A stretch of DNA of 36,065 nucleotides from Clostridia bacterium (GCA_024689085.1 JAILDT010000085.1:1-36065), one strand, 5' to 3'. Positions 18,367 to 27,678 are shown, counted from the stretch's first letter. Notes: generated by a model not told the origin, from the letters alone. A program made the numbers and translations.

Positions 18367-19625
18367 GTTTAAGAATCAACATCATACGGGGCCAGAACCA
18401 GATTGGAGGCTCCATCATAGAAGTGTACACCGACAGCACGCGCATCATCCTCGACGCGGGAGCGAATCTGGGCGAAAGCAAGCTGCGTACATTCGTGCCC
18501 GATGTGGACGGCCTGTTCGACGGAGCGCCTGCTTATGATGCGGTCTTCGTTTCCCATTATCACGATGACCACATGGGACTGCTCAAATACGTGGTCCCGG
18601 GGATTCCTATCTACATGGGCCGCGACGCATACAGCGTCGCCTGCGCTTTGAGAGAATACAAAGGCAAGACCCTCGGCTTCTCGCCGGTGTTCATGGAGGC
18701 GGGCGTGCCTGTTACTGTGGGGGACATTTCTCTCACGCCGGTACTCTGCGACCACTCAGCTTATGGAACCTTCATGTTCCTGATACGGGCCTGCGGTAAG
18801 ACCGTTCTGTACTCGGCGGATTTCCGTTCGACGGGGCGCATGGATTTCAGCGCCCTGCTGGAGGAGTTGCCGGAAGTGGACGGGCTGCTTGTGGAGGGCA
18901 CCACTCTGTCCCGCGGGCTGGATTTTCACGAGCCAAGCGAACAGGAACTCGAGGATTTTGCTGCTGAAACGCTAGAGGGGCATAAAGGTCCCGCCATCGT
19001 CTATCTCTCCGCCCAGAACGTCGATCGAATCGTCACGGCCTACAATGCAGCGCAGCGTTCGGGCAGACGTTTCATCATGGATGAACTGACCGCGCTGGTT
19101 GCGGAAGCAGCCGGACTTCAGCTCGACGGGTTCGTGCTGCGCGCTTCCCACTCCTTAGCGGACCTCGGCGAGGTCGTCGCGGCCAGCGCAGGAGGAACCG
19201 GCACATCCGACCACATCAGCCTGACAGGACACCGCCGCACTGCAAAAGCATACCCGGCCATTACGGCCCGCAAGGCCTTCGCGTCTCCTGATTTCATGCT
19301 TTGCCTGACGCCGCAGAGTCTGATCAATTTCCAGAAAGTCATTCAGCGGACGTCCTTCCGGGACGGCGTGCTCTTCATTGCACGCCGGGAAAATGCCATA
19401 CTAAAACCGGCTACATCAGCCTTCATTTCATTCATGAAATCCATCGATGCTGAAGTGCCGGTTCTTCACACGAGCGGTCACGCCGACAGCGGTACCATTG
19501 ACCGCCTGATTCGCGACGTACGTCCGTCCGTCCTCATTCCGGTTCACACGGAACTGGCCGAGTGGTTCTCCCGTTACGAGGACGAATGCCTGGTTGTCTA
19601 TGACTGCCGGGATTATGAGATTTAA
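18363..19625 (+). CDS. MBL-fold metallo-hydrolase with RNA-metabolising-type C-terminus
   Basis: HxHxDH in VSHYHDDHMGLL; C-terminal HTSGHADSGTIDRLIRDVRPSVLIPVHTE; ATGA overlap with the upstream peptidase gene. Confidence 0.85.
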   Translation: MSLRINIIRGQNQIGGSIIEVYTDSTRIILDAGANLGESKLRTFVPDVDGLFDGAPAYDAVFVSHYHDDHMGLLKYVVPGIPIYMGRDAYSVACALREYKGKTLGFSPVFMEAGVPVTVGDISLTPVLCDHSAYGTFMFLIRACGKTVLYSADFRSTGRMDFSALLEELPEVDGLLVEGTTLSRGLDFHEPSEQELEDFAAETLEGHKGPAIVYLSAQNVDRIVTAYNAAQRSGRRFIMDELTALVAEAAGLQLDGFVLRASHSLADLGEVVAASAGGTGTSDHISLTGHRRTAKAYPAITARKAFASPDFMLCLTPQSLINFQKVIQRTSFRDGVLFIARRENAILKPATSAFISFMKSIDAEVPVLHTSGHADSGTIDRLIRDVRPSVLIPVHTELAEWFSRYEDECLVVYDCRDYEI

Positions 19626-20782
19626 AGTTCCTGCCTGAGCCTCCTGACCAGCCGGTCTTTTGCGAGGTCTCCCAATTCAATGACTTCGATATTCAATTCC
19701 GCCGCTCTCATTCTCATGAGGGCGCGATTTCTGTTGGCAGGAGCCGAAGTGACGATAATGGCTCTGGAGCGTCTGCCCCCGAATCGGTCTCTCAGGACAG
19801 CAAGCTCATTCAGCGCTTCCGTCCGGATATCGCTGGTCTTGCAGCTGATGAACAGCGGCTCGATGCCCTGGACAGCCACAACATCAATTTCATTTGTAAC
19901 GGCGTTCCGCTGGGTCGATCCGCCTTCCCAGTTTACGACAGCGCTGAGCACCACGTCATCGAAACACCCAGCTTCCAGGCAGGCGCTGAACACCTGCAGT
20001 TCCAGCACGGAACCGATATCGCGAAGCCAGAATCTGACCATTTCATCAGGGAATTCGAAACGGATTCTGTCCATATCGATCTGGAGATTTCTAATCAGCC
20101 CAACGCCAGCCAGCTCCCGCAGCATATCTTCGTCTGCCGTCACCCTGCCGTGGTCGACCTTGGCCGTCTTTGGTCCGTCCGCGTTCAGTATTCCAGGTTC
20201 CGATGAGGAAATGGCCTGATAATAACCGATCTGTCTGCGCCAGATCCTGCGATACTTGCGGAAGACCGCAAACAGGGCGTCGATCTGCGGCAGTCGGTTT
20301 TTCAGATCTTCATTGTCCTCTCTTCCCGGCAGCAGCGTCCCGCCGGCCATGAGAAAACAGGACCTTGCGTCAAGAATCACGTTGCACGGCAGACTTCTGG
20401 CGAATGGCGCGTTCTGAATCTCGAAAAAAGAGTTCTTCTTGTGGCTGTAGGTGAACACCGGCGTATCGCCGCAGGCCACCCCAGCTGCGAAGAGGGACGC
20501 GTCCGTTCCACCCGAAATATCGATGGCACAGTCCTCGTACTCCTCAAGAATCTTCCGCAGTTGTTTCTCAACTTTGGCCGCGTCAAGCAGACTCACCGGA
20601 ACAGTGGTCACTTTTACTGGGCAGCCTCTGTAAGCGAAGTACTTATTCAGAGACTCCCTGAGCACCTTGTCCGAAACGACTTCCGGCGGGCACAGCATGA
20701 TCGTCTCTTCTGGCCGGAACATCTCCGTGCCGAGCACATTTTCCAATGGTCTTTCGTCGTATAATTCAATCAGTGTTTTCAT
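19622..20782 (-). CDS. DUF1887 / Card1 (Can2)-like protein: CARF-like N-terminus plus PD-(D/E)XK nuclease-like C-terminus
   Basis: N-terminal Rossmann-like region with DISGGTDASLFAAG (cf. conserved TGGT-type motif of DUF1887 CARF domains); C-terminal NEIDVVAVQGIEPLFISCKTSDIRTEALNELAVLRDRFGGRRSRAIIVTSAP matches the NEIDV...FISCK nuclease core of DUF1887. Confidence 0.82.
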   Translation of the reverse strand: MKTLIELYDERPLENVLGTEMFRPEETIMLCPPEVVSDKVLRESLNKYFAYRGCPVKVTTVPVSLLDAAKVEKQLRKILEEYEDCAIDISGGTDASLFAAGVACGDTPVFTYSHKKNSFFEIQNAPFARSLPCNVILDARSCFLMAGGTLLPGREDNEDLKNRLPQIDALFAVFRKYRRIWRRQIGYYQAISSSEPGILNADGPKTAKVDHGRVTADEDMLRELAGVGLIRNLQIDMDRIRFEFPDEMVRFWLRDIGSVLELQVFSACLEAGCFDDVVLSAVVNWEGGSTQRNAVTNEIDVVAVQGIEPLFISCKTSDIRTEALNELAVLRDRFGGRRSRAIIVTSAPANRNRALMRMRAAELNIEVIELGDLAKDRLVRRLRQEL

Positions 20783-20806
20783 GGTATGATTTTATCACAA
20801 AACAAA

Positions 20807-20834
20807 AGAGACCGCCAATTCCCTGACGGTCTCT
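20807..20834 (-). terminator. Intrinsic terminator downstream of reverse rubrerythrin
   Basis: AGAGACCG ... CGGTCTCT, followed on the minus strand by TTTTGTTTTG. Confidence 0.8.
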
Positions 20835-20858
20835 CATCGTCGTTTTGAATGCTTTTGC

Positions 20859-21398
20859 TTAGAAGTATCTCTTCAGCAGTCCTTCAAATGCCTTGCCGTG
20901 TCTTGCTTCGTCACGAGCCATTTCGTGAACTGTGTCATGGATTGCATCCAGTCCCAGTTCCTTCGCTCTCTTAGCCAGAGCCGTCTTGCCAGCTGTTGCA
21001 CCGTTTTCTGCATCAACTCTCATCTCGAGGTTCTTCTTAGTTGAGTCTGTGACGACTTCGCCCAACAGCTCGGCGAACTTCGCTGCGTGCTCTGCTTCTT
21101 CGTAAGCAGCCTTCTCCCAGTAGAGGCCGATCTCAGGATAGCCTTCTCTGTGAGCGACTCTAGCCATTGCCAGATACATGCCTACCTCTGAGCATTCGCC
21201 GTTGAAGTTGTCTCTGAGGCCCTGTACGATCTCTTCGTCAACGCCCTGCGCTACGCCTACTACGTGCTCAGCAGCCCATTCTCTTTCGCCTTCTTCTACC
21301 TTGTTAAATTTCTCTGCCGGAACACCGCACTGAGGGCACTTTGCCGGTGGCGTATCGCCTTCATGAGTATATCCGCATACTGAACATGTCCACTTCAT
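20859..21398 (-). CDS. Reverse rubrerythrin (N-terminal rubredoxin domain plus diiron ferritin-like domain)
   Basis: Rubredoxin-type [27 protein letters not shown] at the N-terminus; diiron motifs [44 protein letters not shown]. Confidence 0.95.
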   Translation of the reverse strand: MKWTCSVCGYTHEGDTPPAKCPQCGVPAEKFNKVEEGEREWAAEHVVGVAQGVDEEIVQGLRDNFNGECSEVGMYLAMARVAHREGYPEIGLYWEKAAYEEAEHAAKFAELLGEVVTDSTKKNLEMRVDAENGATAGKTALAKRAKELGLDAIHDTVHEMARDEARHGKAFEGLLKRYF

Positions 21399-21557
21399 TT
21401 TATTATCCTCCTAATAAAAATGTTTTTAACTGCCTCTGATTATACCACAACAAATATCTTCGTATGGATTATTTTTAACCCCTTTTGTTGTTGTCTAAAT
21501 TATACTATTTTAGTCCAGTTTAGTCAATCCTTTTTTATCCTTCTACGCAGTCAGTTT

Positions 21558-22445
21558 TTACAAATACTGATCCGCATACGACAGCACTTCTTCTATGATC
21601 CGCATGGCTGCCCAGCTAGTAATGTCGTTCACGTCGAGGGGCGGCGCCACTTCAACGATGTCCATGTCGCGCACCGGCAGTTTCTTCAGGATGAACCTGA
21701 CGAGATTGATCAGTTCTCTGGATGTAATCCCGCCGGAGACGGGTGTCCCTGTTCCCGGTGCAAAGGAAGGATCGAGCACGTCGATATCAAGGGTAAAATA
21801 AATGTGATCATAATCTTTGAACTTTTCCTCAATGATTCCCGCACACTTCTTCCAGCCGAATTCATCCACATCCGTTGCCGAAATGACAGTGATGTCTTTT
21901 TCTCTTTGGATAATCTCTACTTCTTCCGGCTCTGCTGCGCGGATGCCGAGAAACAGTAGATCCTCCGGTTCAATGATGTCATCGAGGGCGCGCTTCTCTG
22001 TATTTGCATGAGACCATATATGCCCGTCGTAGCAATCACAGAGATCGAAGTGCGCATCGAAATGAATGACGCCAATTTTTTCCCCTTGTCTTGCCTTTGC
22101 AAATGCTTTGTGGAGTGGAATCGTCACGGAGTGATCTCCACCGATGAACAGGTTGAATTTTCCATAGCGCATCACATCAAGAGCCTCCGCTTCAACGCGG
22201 GTGAAGCTCTCCTCCCATGTCCCGCTCATGTCCACGTCGCCGAAGTCATAGACTACTGGCTGTGTGTCCAGAACATGCCAGTCATCTGTTGCACAAGGCA
22301 TATACACTTCTCCAAATTCGCGAATCTTCGCAGGGCCCTCTGCCGCTCCTGCTTCCTGACTCGTTCCACCATCAAAAGGGATGCCCAATATGAGCACCCT
22401 TGATTCTTCTGGAGTATTCGCGTTGATATCAAGCCACTTTTTCAT
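21558..22445 (-). CDS. Ureohydrolase (arginase/agmatinase family)
   Basis: FIGGDHSVTIPL, IHFDAHFDLCD, LDIDVLDPSFAPGTGTPVSGG. Confidence 0.92.
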   Translation of the reverse strand: MKKWLDINANTPEESRVLILGIPFDGGTSQEAGAAEGPAKIREFGEVYMPCATDDWHVLDTQPVVYDFGDVDMSGTWEESFTRVEAEALDVMRYGKFNLFIGGDHSVTIPLHKAFAKARQGEKIGVIHFDAHFDLCDCYDGHIWSHANTEKRALDDIIEPEDLLFLGIRAAEPEEVEIIQREKDITVISATDVDEFGWKKCAGIIEEKFKDYDHIYFTLDIDVLDPSFAPGTGTPVSGGITSRELINLVRFILKKLPVRDMDIVEVAPPLDVNDITSWAAMRIIEEVLSYADQYL

Positions 22446-22481
22446 CCAGCATCCTTTCTACCAATGATATCTCCTTCATTC

Positions 22482-24455
22482 TTACTTTGTTTTAGCCTTC
22501 TTGGTCCCGCTCCACTTAGAATAGTAAGTTCCCGACCCTGTGGTTTTGTAGGATCTGTACTGCACATAGTACGTGGTCTTTTTCTTCAGCCCCTTGACGG
22601 TTTTGCTGGTTTTCGCGATGCCTTTCACGCTGGCATATTTGGCGTTCGCGAAATTCGAACTGGTCGATACTCTCACCTGATACCCGGTAATGACATTCTT
22701 GTAGGTCTTTTTCTTCTGGTTTTTGCTCATGGCTTTCCAGCGTACTGTCAGTTTGCCTTTCCCCCGTTTCGGCGCCTTGATGCCCTTCACCAAAGGCGGA
22801 TTGATATTGAATGAAAGTGTCTTTGTTCCCGTATAACCGTTTATGCCTGTGACAGTTACCTTGTACGTCCCAACATTCGCCCGCCCTGCGGCGTATGTGG
22901 TCCTGTAATAGTTTGCTGCTATCGCTTTGTTGGCCTTTTTCACTGTGACCGAAGGCGTCTTCACCCCACCATTATAGGTGAATGATGTTCCGGACAAGGA
23001 TATGTCATACATTGAAATATCCCCCGCCATGTAATCGTAAGCCCTTTTGAGATTCATAAGTCCATACCCGAAATATGGATCGAACCCTTTCGCCCCCTTA
23101 TCGGTGGACGTTGCTGCGATGATCTTCATGAATCCGGCATAGTTTATGGTAGGATCCAGTTGTTTGATCATGACCGCCATGGCAGAGACCTGCGGGGCAG
23201 AGAAGGACGTTCCCATGACCAGATAATAAGCGCTGTTGTTCCAAGGAACGCAGATGTCATTGCCAGGAGCAGAGACAGCAACAAACTGATTGTAGTTTGA
23301 GAAGTCAGAGTGCGTTCCATCACTTTCGATGGAAGCTACACTCACGACCGTATCGTATGAGGCCGGATATTCGGCTCTGCTGTTATAATCATTCCCTGCC
23401 GCTGCCACAATGATTGTCCCTCGGGCGGCAGCTCTCTGACAGGCCGCTTTTAGCGAACTGCTATCTGAGGTGATCCCCGCACTTATATTTATTACATCAG
23501 CACCGTAATCCGATGCGTGATCAATTCCCCGTACTACATCTGCTACGCTGCCTGTTTTTCCATCCAAAACTTTAATAGGCATAACCGTAGCCTCCGGCAT
23601 TATGCCTGTCATGCCTTTTTGATTGTTTGCAGTTGCTGCAATGATTCCCGTTACTGCAGTTCCATGCCCGTAATCGTCGGTTATATCAATCGGATTATAC
23701 GTTTCCTCTGACTCCTTAATTGCATTGAATGGCTCCGTGAAATCTGTGGCTTCAAAGTCAGGATGATCCATCTCTACGCCCGAATCAAGCACGGCCACGG
23801 TTACGCCATTGCCGAGCATCTCTTTCTCCCAAATATAAGGAGCGTTTATCATCTCTAAATACCAACCATAGCGAGCATAATAAGGATCGTCTGTCCCCAT
23901 TGCCCTTGCGATGTAATTCGGCTCGATGTATTCGATCTGTTCCGCCGAAACGACTTCTGCAATGGTCTCGATGGAGTCGGCCGTGTAGAGTTCTTTTTTA
24001 ATAGCTTCCTCTACTTCCTGCCCTTCGCTTTCATCCAAATCCTCGATGGCGTTTTCCATCTCCTTGACTTCTTTTTTCGTGACATCATCTGCAAGTTTAT
24101 ATATGAATCCATCGTATTCTTTCTTGTCAATGCTGTCTAAGTCAACCGTGAGAGCTTCGCTCATCTCTTCGATAACTTCTTCTGTTGAAGCCTCAACTGG
24201 TTCTTCATTTTCTGTTCCCGTTGTCGCTTCAACGGATGTGTCTGCATCTGTTTTCGGCGCAACGCCCTCTTCCTCTGCACCAGCTGGTTCCACATCCGGC
24301 GTAGCTGCTTCATCCGATGTTCCGGCCGTGTCTGTGACAACTGCATCGTCCGCCGAATCCGTTTCCACCGCAAAGATTTCCGCCGGCATATACATCATAC
24401 CAAACACAAAAACGACTGCCACCAAAATGGCTGTCAGTCGTTTCGCTATGTGCAT
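22482..24455 (-). CDS. Secreted subtilisin-like S8 serine protease with acidic linker and Lys-rich FN3-like C-terminus
   Basis: Catalytic Asp (AVLDSGVEMDHPDF), His (DYGHGTAVTGIIAA), Ser (VMGTSFSAPQVSAMAVMI); signal peptide MHIAKRLTAILVAVVFVFG at 24455 preceded by GGGGG. Confidence 0.93.
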   Translation of the reverse strand: MHIAKRLTAILVAVVFVFGMMYMPAEIFAVETDSADDAVVTDTAGTSDEAATPDVEPAGAEEEGVAPKTDADTSVEATTGTENEEPVEASTEEVIEEMSEALTVDLDSIDKKEYDGFIYKLADDVTKKEVKEMENAIEDLDESEGQEVEEAIKKELYTADSIETIAEVVSAEQIEYIEPNYIARAMGTDDPYYARYGWYLEMINAPYIWEKEMLGNGVTVAVLDSGVEMDHPDFEATDFTEPFNAIKESEETYNPIDITDDYGHGTAVTGIIAATANNQKGMTGIMPEATVMPIKVLDGKTGSVADVVRGIDHASDYGADVINISAGITSDSSSLKAACQRAAARGTIIVAAAGNDYNSRAEYPASYDTVVSVASIESDGTHSDFSNYNQFVAVSAPGNDICVPWNNSAYYLVMGTSFSAPQVSAMAVMIKQLDPTINYAGFMKIIAATSTDKGAKGFDPYFGYGLMNLKRAYDYMAGDISMYDISLSGTSFTYNGGVKTPSVTVKKANKAIAANYYRTTYAAGRANVGTYKVTVTGINGYTGTKTLSFNINPPLVKGIKAPKRGKGKLTVRWKAMSKNQKKKTYKNVITGYQVRVSTSSNFANAKYASVKGIAKTSKTVKGLKKKTTYYVQYRSYKTTGSGTYYSKWSGTKKAKTK

Positions 24456-24606
24456 GTTTTCCCCCTGAACAATTTTCCTTATCATAACCCTTTTGATCTA
24501 TGTTCCGCTTACACTGATTTCTAAAAACTCCAACTCATATTGTACTGATATTGTACACCAGAACTCGTCCCGCATTATGAAAATTTTTTGAATTATTAAT
24601 AATTAT

Positions 24607-25476
24607 TTAGATGCCGGCTTCTTTCATTTTGCGCTGCGCCGCCTGGATCACGTGCTTCATGAGCACGGCTGTGGTCACGCTGCCGACGCCGCCCGGGACA
24701 GGCGTGATGGCTGCAGCGTCACGTTCGGCTTCTTCGAAGTTGACATCGCCGCAGAGATTGCCCGCTTCATCTACATTGATACCGACATCAATGATTGTCT
24801 GTCCGCTGCCCAGAATCTCCGATCCGATCATCTTCGCACGGCCCAGTGCCGAAACGACAACGTCCGCACCTGCGCCGGCTGCTCTGAAGTCATCGATGGC
24901 CGTTCTGCTGTGGCATACCGTGATGGTCGCATGGCGTCCCATGAGCATCATGGCAACCGGTTTGCCGATGACCAGGCTCCGGCCGAAGATTGTAACTTTA
25001 CTGCCTTTGAGCTGGATGTCATAGTGATCCAGAATCTCCATGACCGCCTCTGCCGTGCATGGCGGATAACCGATTTCCGTATCCATGAACACGCCCGCCA
25101 TGGAGCCGGATGTGATGCCGTCCATATCTTTTGCCGGCGCCAGTGTTTCGCAGACCGCTTTCTCATCAATGTGCTCAGGCAAAGGCCGGAACATGAGCAC
25201 GCCGTGAATACTGTCGTCCTCGTTGATCTTTCTGATCTCTTTAATCAGCGCCTTCTCCGTCATGGCCTCAGGAAAGACGAACTGTTTCACCTCCACGCCC
25301 GTCTTTTCGGCTCTCTTGAGTGCACCCTTCTCATAGGAAAGGTCTCCCGGTTTCTCGCCGAGGCGGATAATGGCAAGGGTTGGCGTGACGCCATTGCTTT
25401 TCAGTTCCTCTACTGCCTGCGCATTTCTTCTTGTAATCGCTCCCGCAACGGGTGCGCCTTTGAGTAATTCTGCCAT
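24607..25476 (-). CDS. folD: Bifunctional methylenetetrahydrofolate dehydrogenase/cyclohydrolase
   Basis: FolD motifs VTIFGRSLVIGKPVAMMLMGRHATITVCHSRT and ITPVPGGVGSVTTAVLMKHVI. Confidence 0.95.
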   Translation of the reverse strand: MAELLKGAPVAGAITRRNAQAVEELKSNGVTPTLAIIRLGEKPGDLSYEKGALKRAEKTGVEVKQFVFPEAMTEKALIKEIRKINEDDSIHGVLMFRPLPEHIDEKAVCETLAPAKDMDGITSGSMAGVFMDTEIGYPPCTAEAVMEILDHYDIQLKGSKVTIFGRSLVIGKPVAMMLMGRHATITVCHSRTAIDDFRAAGAGADVVVSALGRAKMIGSEILGSGQTIIDVGINVDEAGNLCGDVNFEEAERDAAAITPVPGGVGSVTTAVLMKHVIQAAQRKMKEAGI

Positions 25477-25511
25477 TACTGATTCTCCTCAATGATGTAC
25501 ATCTATCTTCA

Positions 25512-26246
25512 TTATGTATTCTTCAGAAATGTCATTCTGTGGATCGGACATGTTCCGTGCTCGCGGATTCCTTCGTAGTGGGCGGCCGTTCCGTAGCCTT
25601 TGTTCTTTTCAAACGCGTACCACGGATATTGCTTCGCGTAGTCCACCATCATCCGGTCTCTTGTAACCTTGGCGATGATGGATGCGGCCGCAATGGCCAG
25701 CACATTGGCGTCGCCTTTGATGACAGCATGCTGCGGAACATCGAGTCCCTCAATGGTCACCGCATCGACAAGAACGAAATCAATGGCTGCTTTTTTACCG
25801 CCTTGTTCTGCCAGTTGCCCCGCCAGGTACCAGTTGCACTCCGCGACCGACTGCTTCATGGCTTTTTTTGTCGCCTGCAGAATGTTGATCTCATCGATGA
25901 CATGGTGGTCGCACATGCCGATGCCGTAGGCCAGACAATGCTCGAGGATTTGATCGTACAGTTCTTCTCTCCGCTTCTCGCTGAGTTTCTTCGAATCGTC
26001 TACGCCAAGCACATCAAAATCTTCCGGCAATACAACAGCCGCAGTAACGACCGGTCCTGCCAGAGGACCGCGTCCCACTTCGTCCACGCCGGCGATATAC
26101 CGATGGCCCGCCTTGCGGAGCTCCTGCTCCGTTTGCTTCATCTCGGCGAGCCGCTGCTTTTGCTTTTCGATTCGTTCCTGTTTTGTCATCTCACGCCTCC
26201 GGCCACTCGAGAGTGATCCGGCCGATCTTCGCCGCCCGGAATTCAT
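25512..26246 (-). CDS. rnhB: Ribonuclease HII
   Basis: YIAGVDEVGRGPLAGPVVTAAVVLP, GVDDSKKLSEKRRE, AAASIIAKVTRDRMM. Likely start MTKQERIEKQ near 26189. Confidence 0.95.
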   Translation of the reverse strand: MNSGRRRSAGSLSSGRRREMTKQERIEKQKQRLAEMKQTEQELRKAGHRYIAGVDEVGRGPLAGPVVTAAVVLPEDFDVLGVDDSKKLSEKRREELYDQILEHCLAYGIGMCDHHVIDEINILQATKKAMKQSVAECNWYLAGQLAEQGGKKAAIDFVLVDAVTIEGLDVPQHAVIKGDANVLAIAAASIIAKVTRDRMMVDYAKQYPWYAFEKNKGYGTAAHYEGIREHGTCPIHRMTFLKNT

Positions 26247-27114
26247 CGAGCAAAAGTCTTCCCATCCGTTCGTAATCGATGCGTTTGCCCGGCAGGATGC
26301 ATCCCCGCTTCAGCGCCATCTCGTGCATGTTCGCCAGGGCCGCGTCTGTCTCTGTCTCGATTGGATACCCCGTCTCCGGAGACTCATCGCCTTCTCCGAG
26401 CAATGCATCGAGTTTATACCGCTCGCGCAAAAGCTCCGGATACCGCTGCGTCAGCACTTTGATCAGTTCCATTGCCAGGGTCGGCACGTCCAGGATCTCA
26501 TCCTTGATGGATCCGCAAAAAGCCAGATTCATCCCCACGTTCGGGTCCTCGAACTTCGGCCAGAGAATGCCCGGTGTGTCGAGGAGCTGCATGCCGTTTT
26601 CCAGGGTCAGCCACTGTTTCCCCTTGGTTACGCCCGGACGGTCGCCCGTCTTGGCGCTTTTGTGTCCCGTCATCCTGTTGATCAGCGACGATTTGCCGCA
26701 GTTCGGTACGCCGACGATCATGAGGCGGCAGGGCTTGATGGCACTGCTGCCCGTTCTGGCGTCCGCGATTTTTTCGAGCATGCTAAAAATCTGCGGTTTG
26801 CCTTCGCCTGTCATGGAATTCATGATGACCGCCTGACTGCGTGCTGCCTTTGCATCTCCGTCTGAAGTCAGTTTCTGCTTCCAGAGACGGTTGGCTTCTT
26901 CATCTGCCAGATCGCTCTTGTTGATGGCGACGATCCGCGGTTTTGCGCTTACCAGCTCGTCGATGATGGGATTTCTGCTGGACACAGGAATACGGGCATC
27001 GATGACTTCGATGACCGCATCGACCATTTTTAAGTTGTTCTGGATCAGTTCCCGGGTTTTCTTCATGTGACCGGGATACCAGTTGATATTCTGTGTCATT
27101 GGCCGCTCCTTCAC
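26191..27114 (-). CDS. rbgA: Ribosome biogenesis GTPase RbgA/YlqF
   Basis: WYPGHMKKTRELIQNNLKMVDAVIEVIDARIPVSSRNP, circularly permuted GTPase motifs NKSD, GVPNCGKSSLINRM, DTPGILWPKF. Confidence 0.95.
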   Translation of the reverse strand: MKERPMTQNINWYPGHMKKTRELIQNNLKMVDAVIEVIDARIPVSSRNPIIDELVSAKPRIVAINKSDLADEEANRLWKQKLTSDGDAKAARSQAVIMNSMTGEGKPQIFSMLEKIADARTGSSAIKPCRLMIVGVPNCGKSSLINRMTGHKSAKTGDRPGVTKGKQWLTLENGMQLLDTPGILWPKFEDPNVGMNLAFCGSIKDEILDVPTLAMELIKVLTQRYPELLRERYKLDALLGEGDESPETGYPIETETDAALANMHEMALKRGCILPGKRIDYERMGRLLLDEFRAAKIGRITLEWPEA

Positions 27115-27127
27115 CGCAATTATACCA

Positions 27128-27156
27128 TAAAAACAGAGCCGAGATATCGGCCCTGC
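27128..27156 (-). terminator. Intrinsic terminator after rplS
   Basis: GCCGA-gata-TCGGC hairpin followed on the minus strand by CTCTGTTTTT. Confidence 0.7.
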
Positions 27157-27177
27157 TTCTTCTCATATTCGTCCGGT

Positions 27178-27525
27178 TTACTTCTCCTTGCGAGTCTTGA
27201 TCTTCGCTGACTTACCGGTTCTCTGACGCATATAGTGCAGTCTTGCTCTTCTGACTCTGCCGCGTCTGACTACTTCGATCTTTTCAACAAGCGGTGAGTG
27301 GATCGGGAATGTCTTCTCGACGCCAACGCCGGAAGCAATTCTTCTGACTGTGAATGTCTCGCCGATTCCGCCGCCCTGTTTCTTCAGAACAAAGCCTTCG
27401 AATATCTGAATTCTTTCTCTGTTACCTTCTTTGATTTTAACGTGTACCTTAACGGTATCTCCAACGTTAAATGCAGGGATGTCAGATTTCATATATTCAT
27501 TCGTTACTGAGCTCAATACGTCCAT
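27178..27525 (-). CDS. rplS: 50S ribosomal protein L19
   Basis: [65 protein letters not shown] at [11 protein letters not shown]. Confidence 0.97.
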   Translation of the reverse strand: MDVLSSVTNEYMKSDIPAFNVGDTVKVHVKIKEGNRERIQIFEGFVLKKQGGGIGETFTVRRIASGVGVEKTFPIHSPLVEKIEVVRRGRVRRARLHYMRQRTGKSAKIKTRKEK

Positions 27526-27649
27526 TGCTCTTCCTCCTTCCCTTCGGCATGTTCTTGGTGCCTTGTGCAGATCGGCTGTCTGCGGCGCAAACCAGAGGAC
27601 CACCCGTAAAATACAAAAATAATGATCGCGTTTTCACACGCGCTCGTAC

Positions 27650-27678
27650 ATTATACATGAGGGTTTTCGCAGGTGCAA
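27650..27678 (-). promoter_or_regulatory. Sigma-A promoter upstream of rplS
   Basis: Minus strand TTGCAC (27678-27673), 17-bp spacer, TATAAT (27655-27650), leaving a ~118-nt 5' leader. Confidence 0.75.

Noticed and set aside
19622-20782. A CRISPR-Cas type III locus around the Card1-like gene
   Set aside because: No repeats, Cas10, Cas6 or Csm/Cmr-like proteins anywhere in the window.
21399-21540. PerR-box operator upstream of reverse rubrerythrin
   Set aside because: The region is AT-rich with partial dyads (CTAAA...TTTAG), but I could not find a convincing TTATAATNATTATAA match.
24161-24373. Repeat-like acidic/Thr-rich stretch in the S8 protease as a surface-repeat domain
   Set aside because: Low-complexity D/E/T/A/V linker in the propeptide region without a regular repeat unit.
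24652-25467. 271-aa + strand ORF antisense to folD
   Set aside because: Shadow of a confident FolD gene; His/Arg-rich composition typical of antisense frames.
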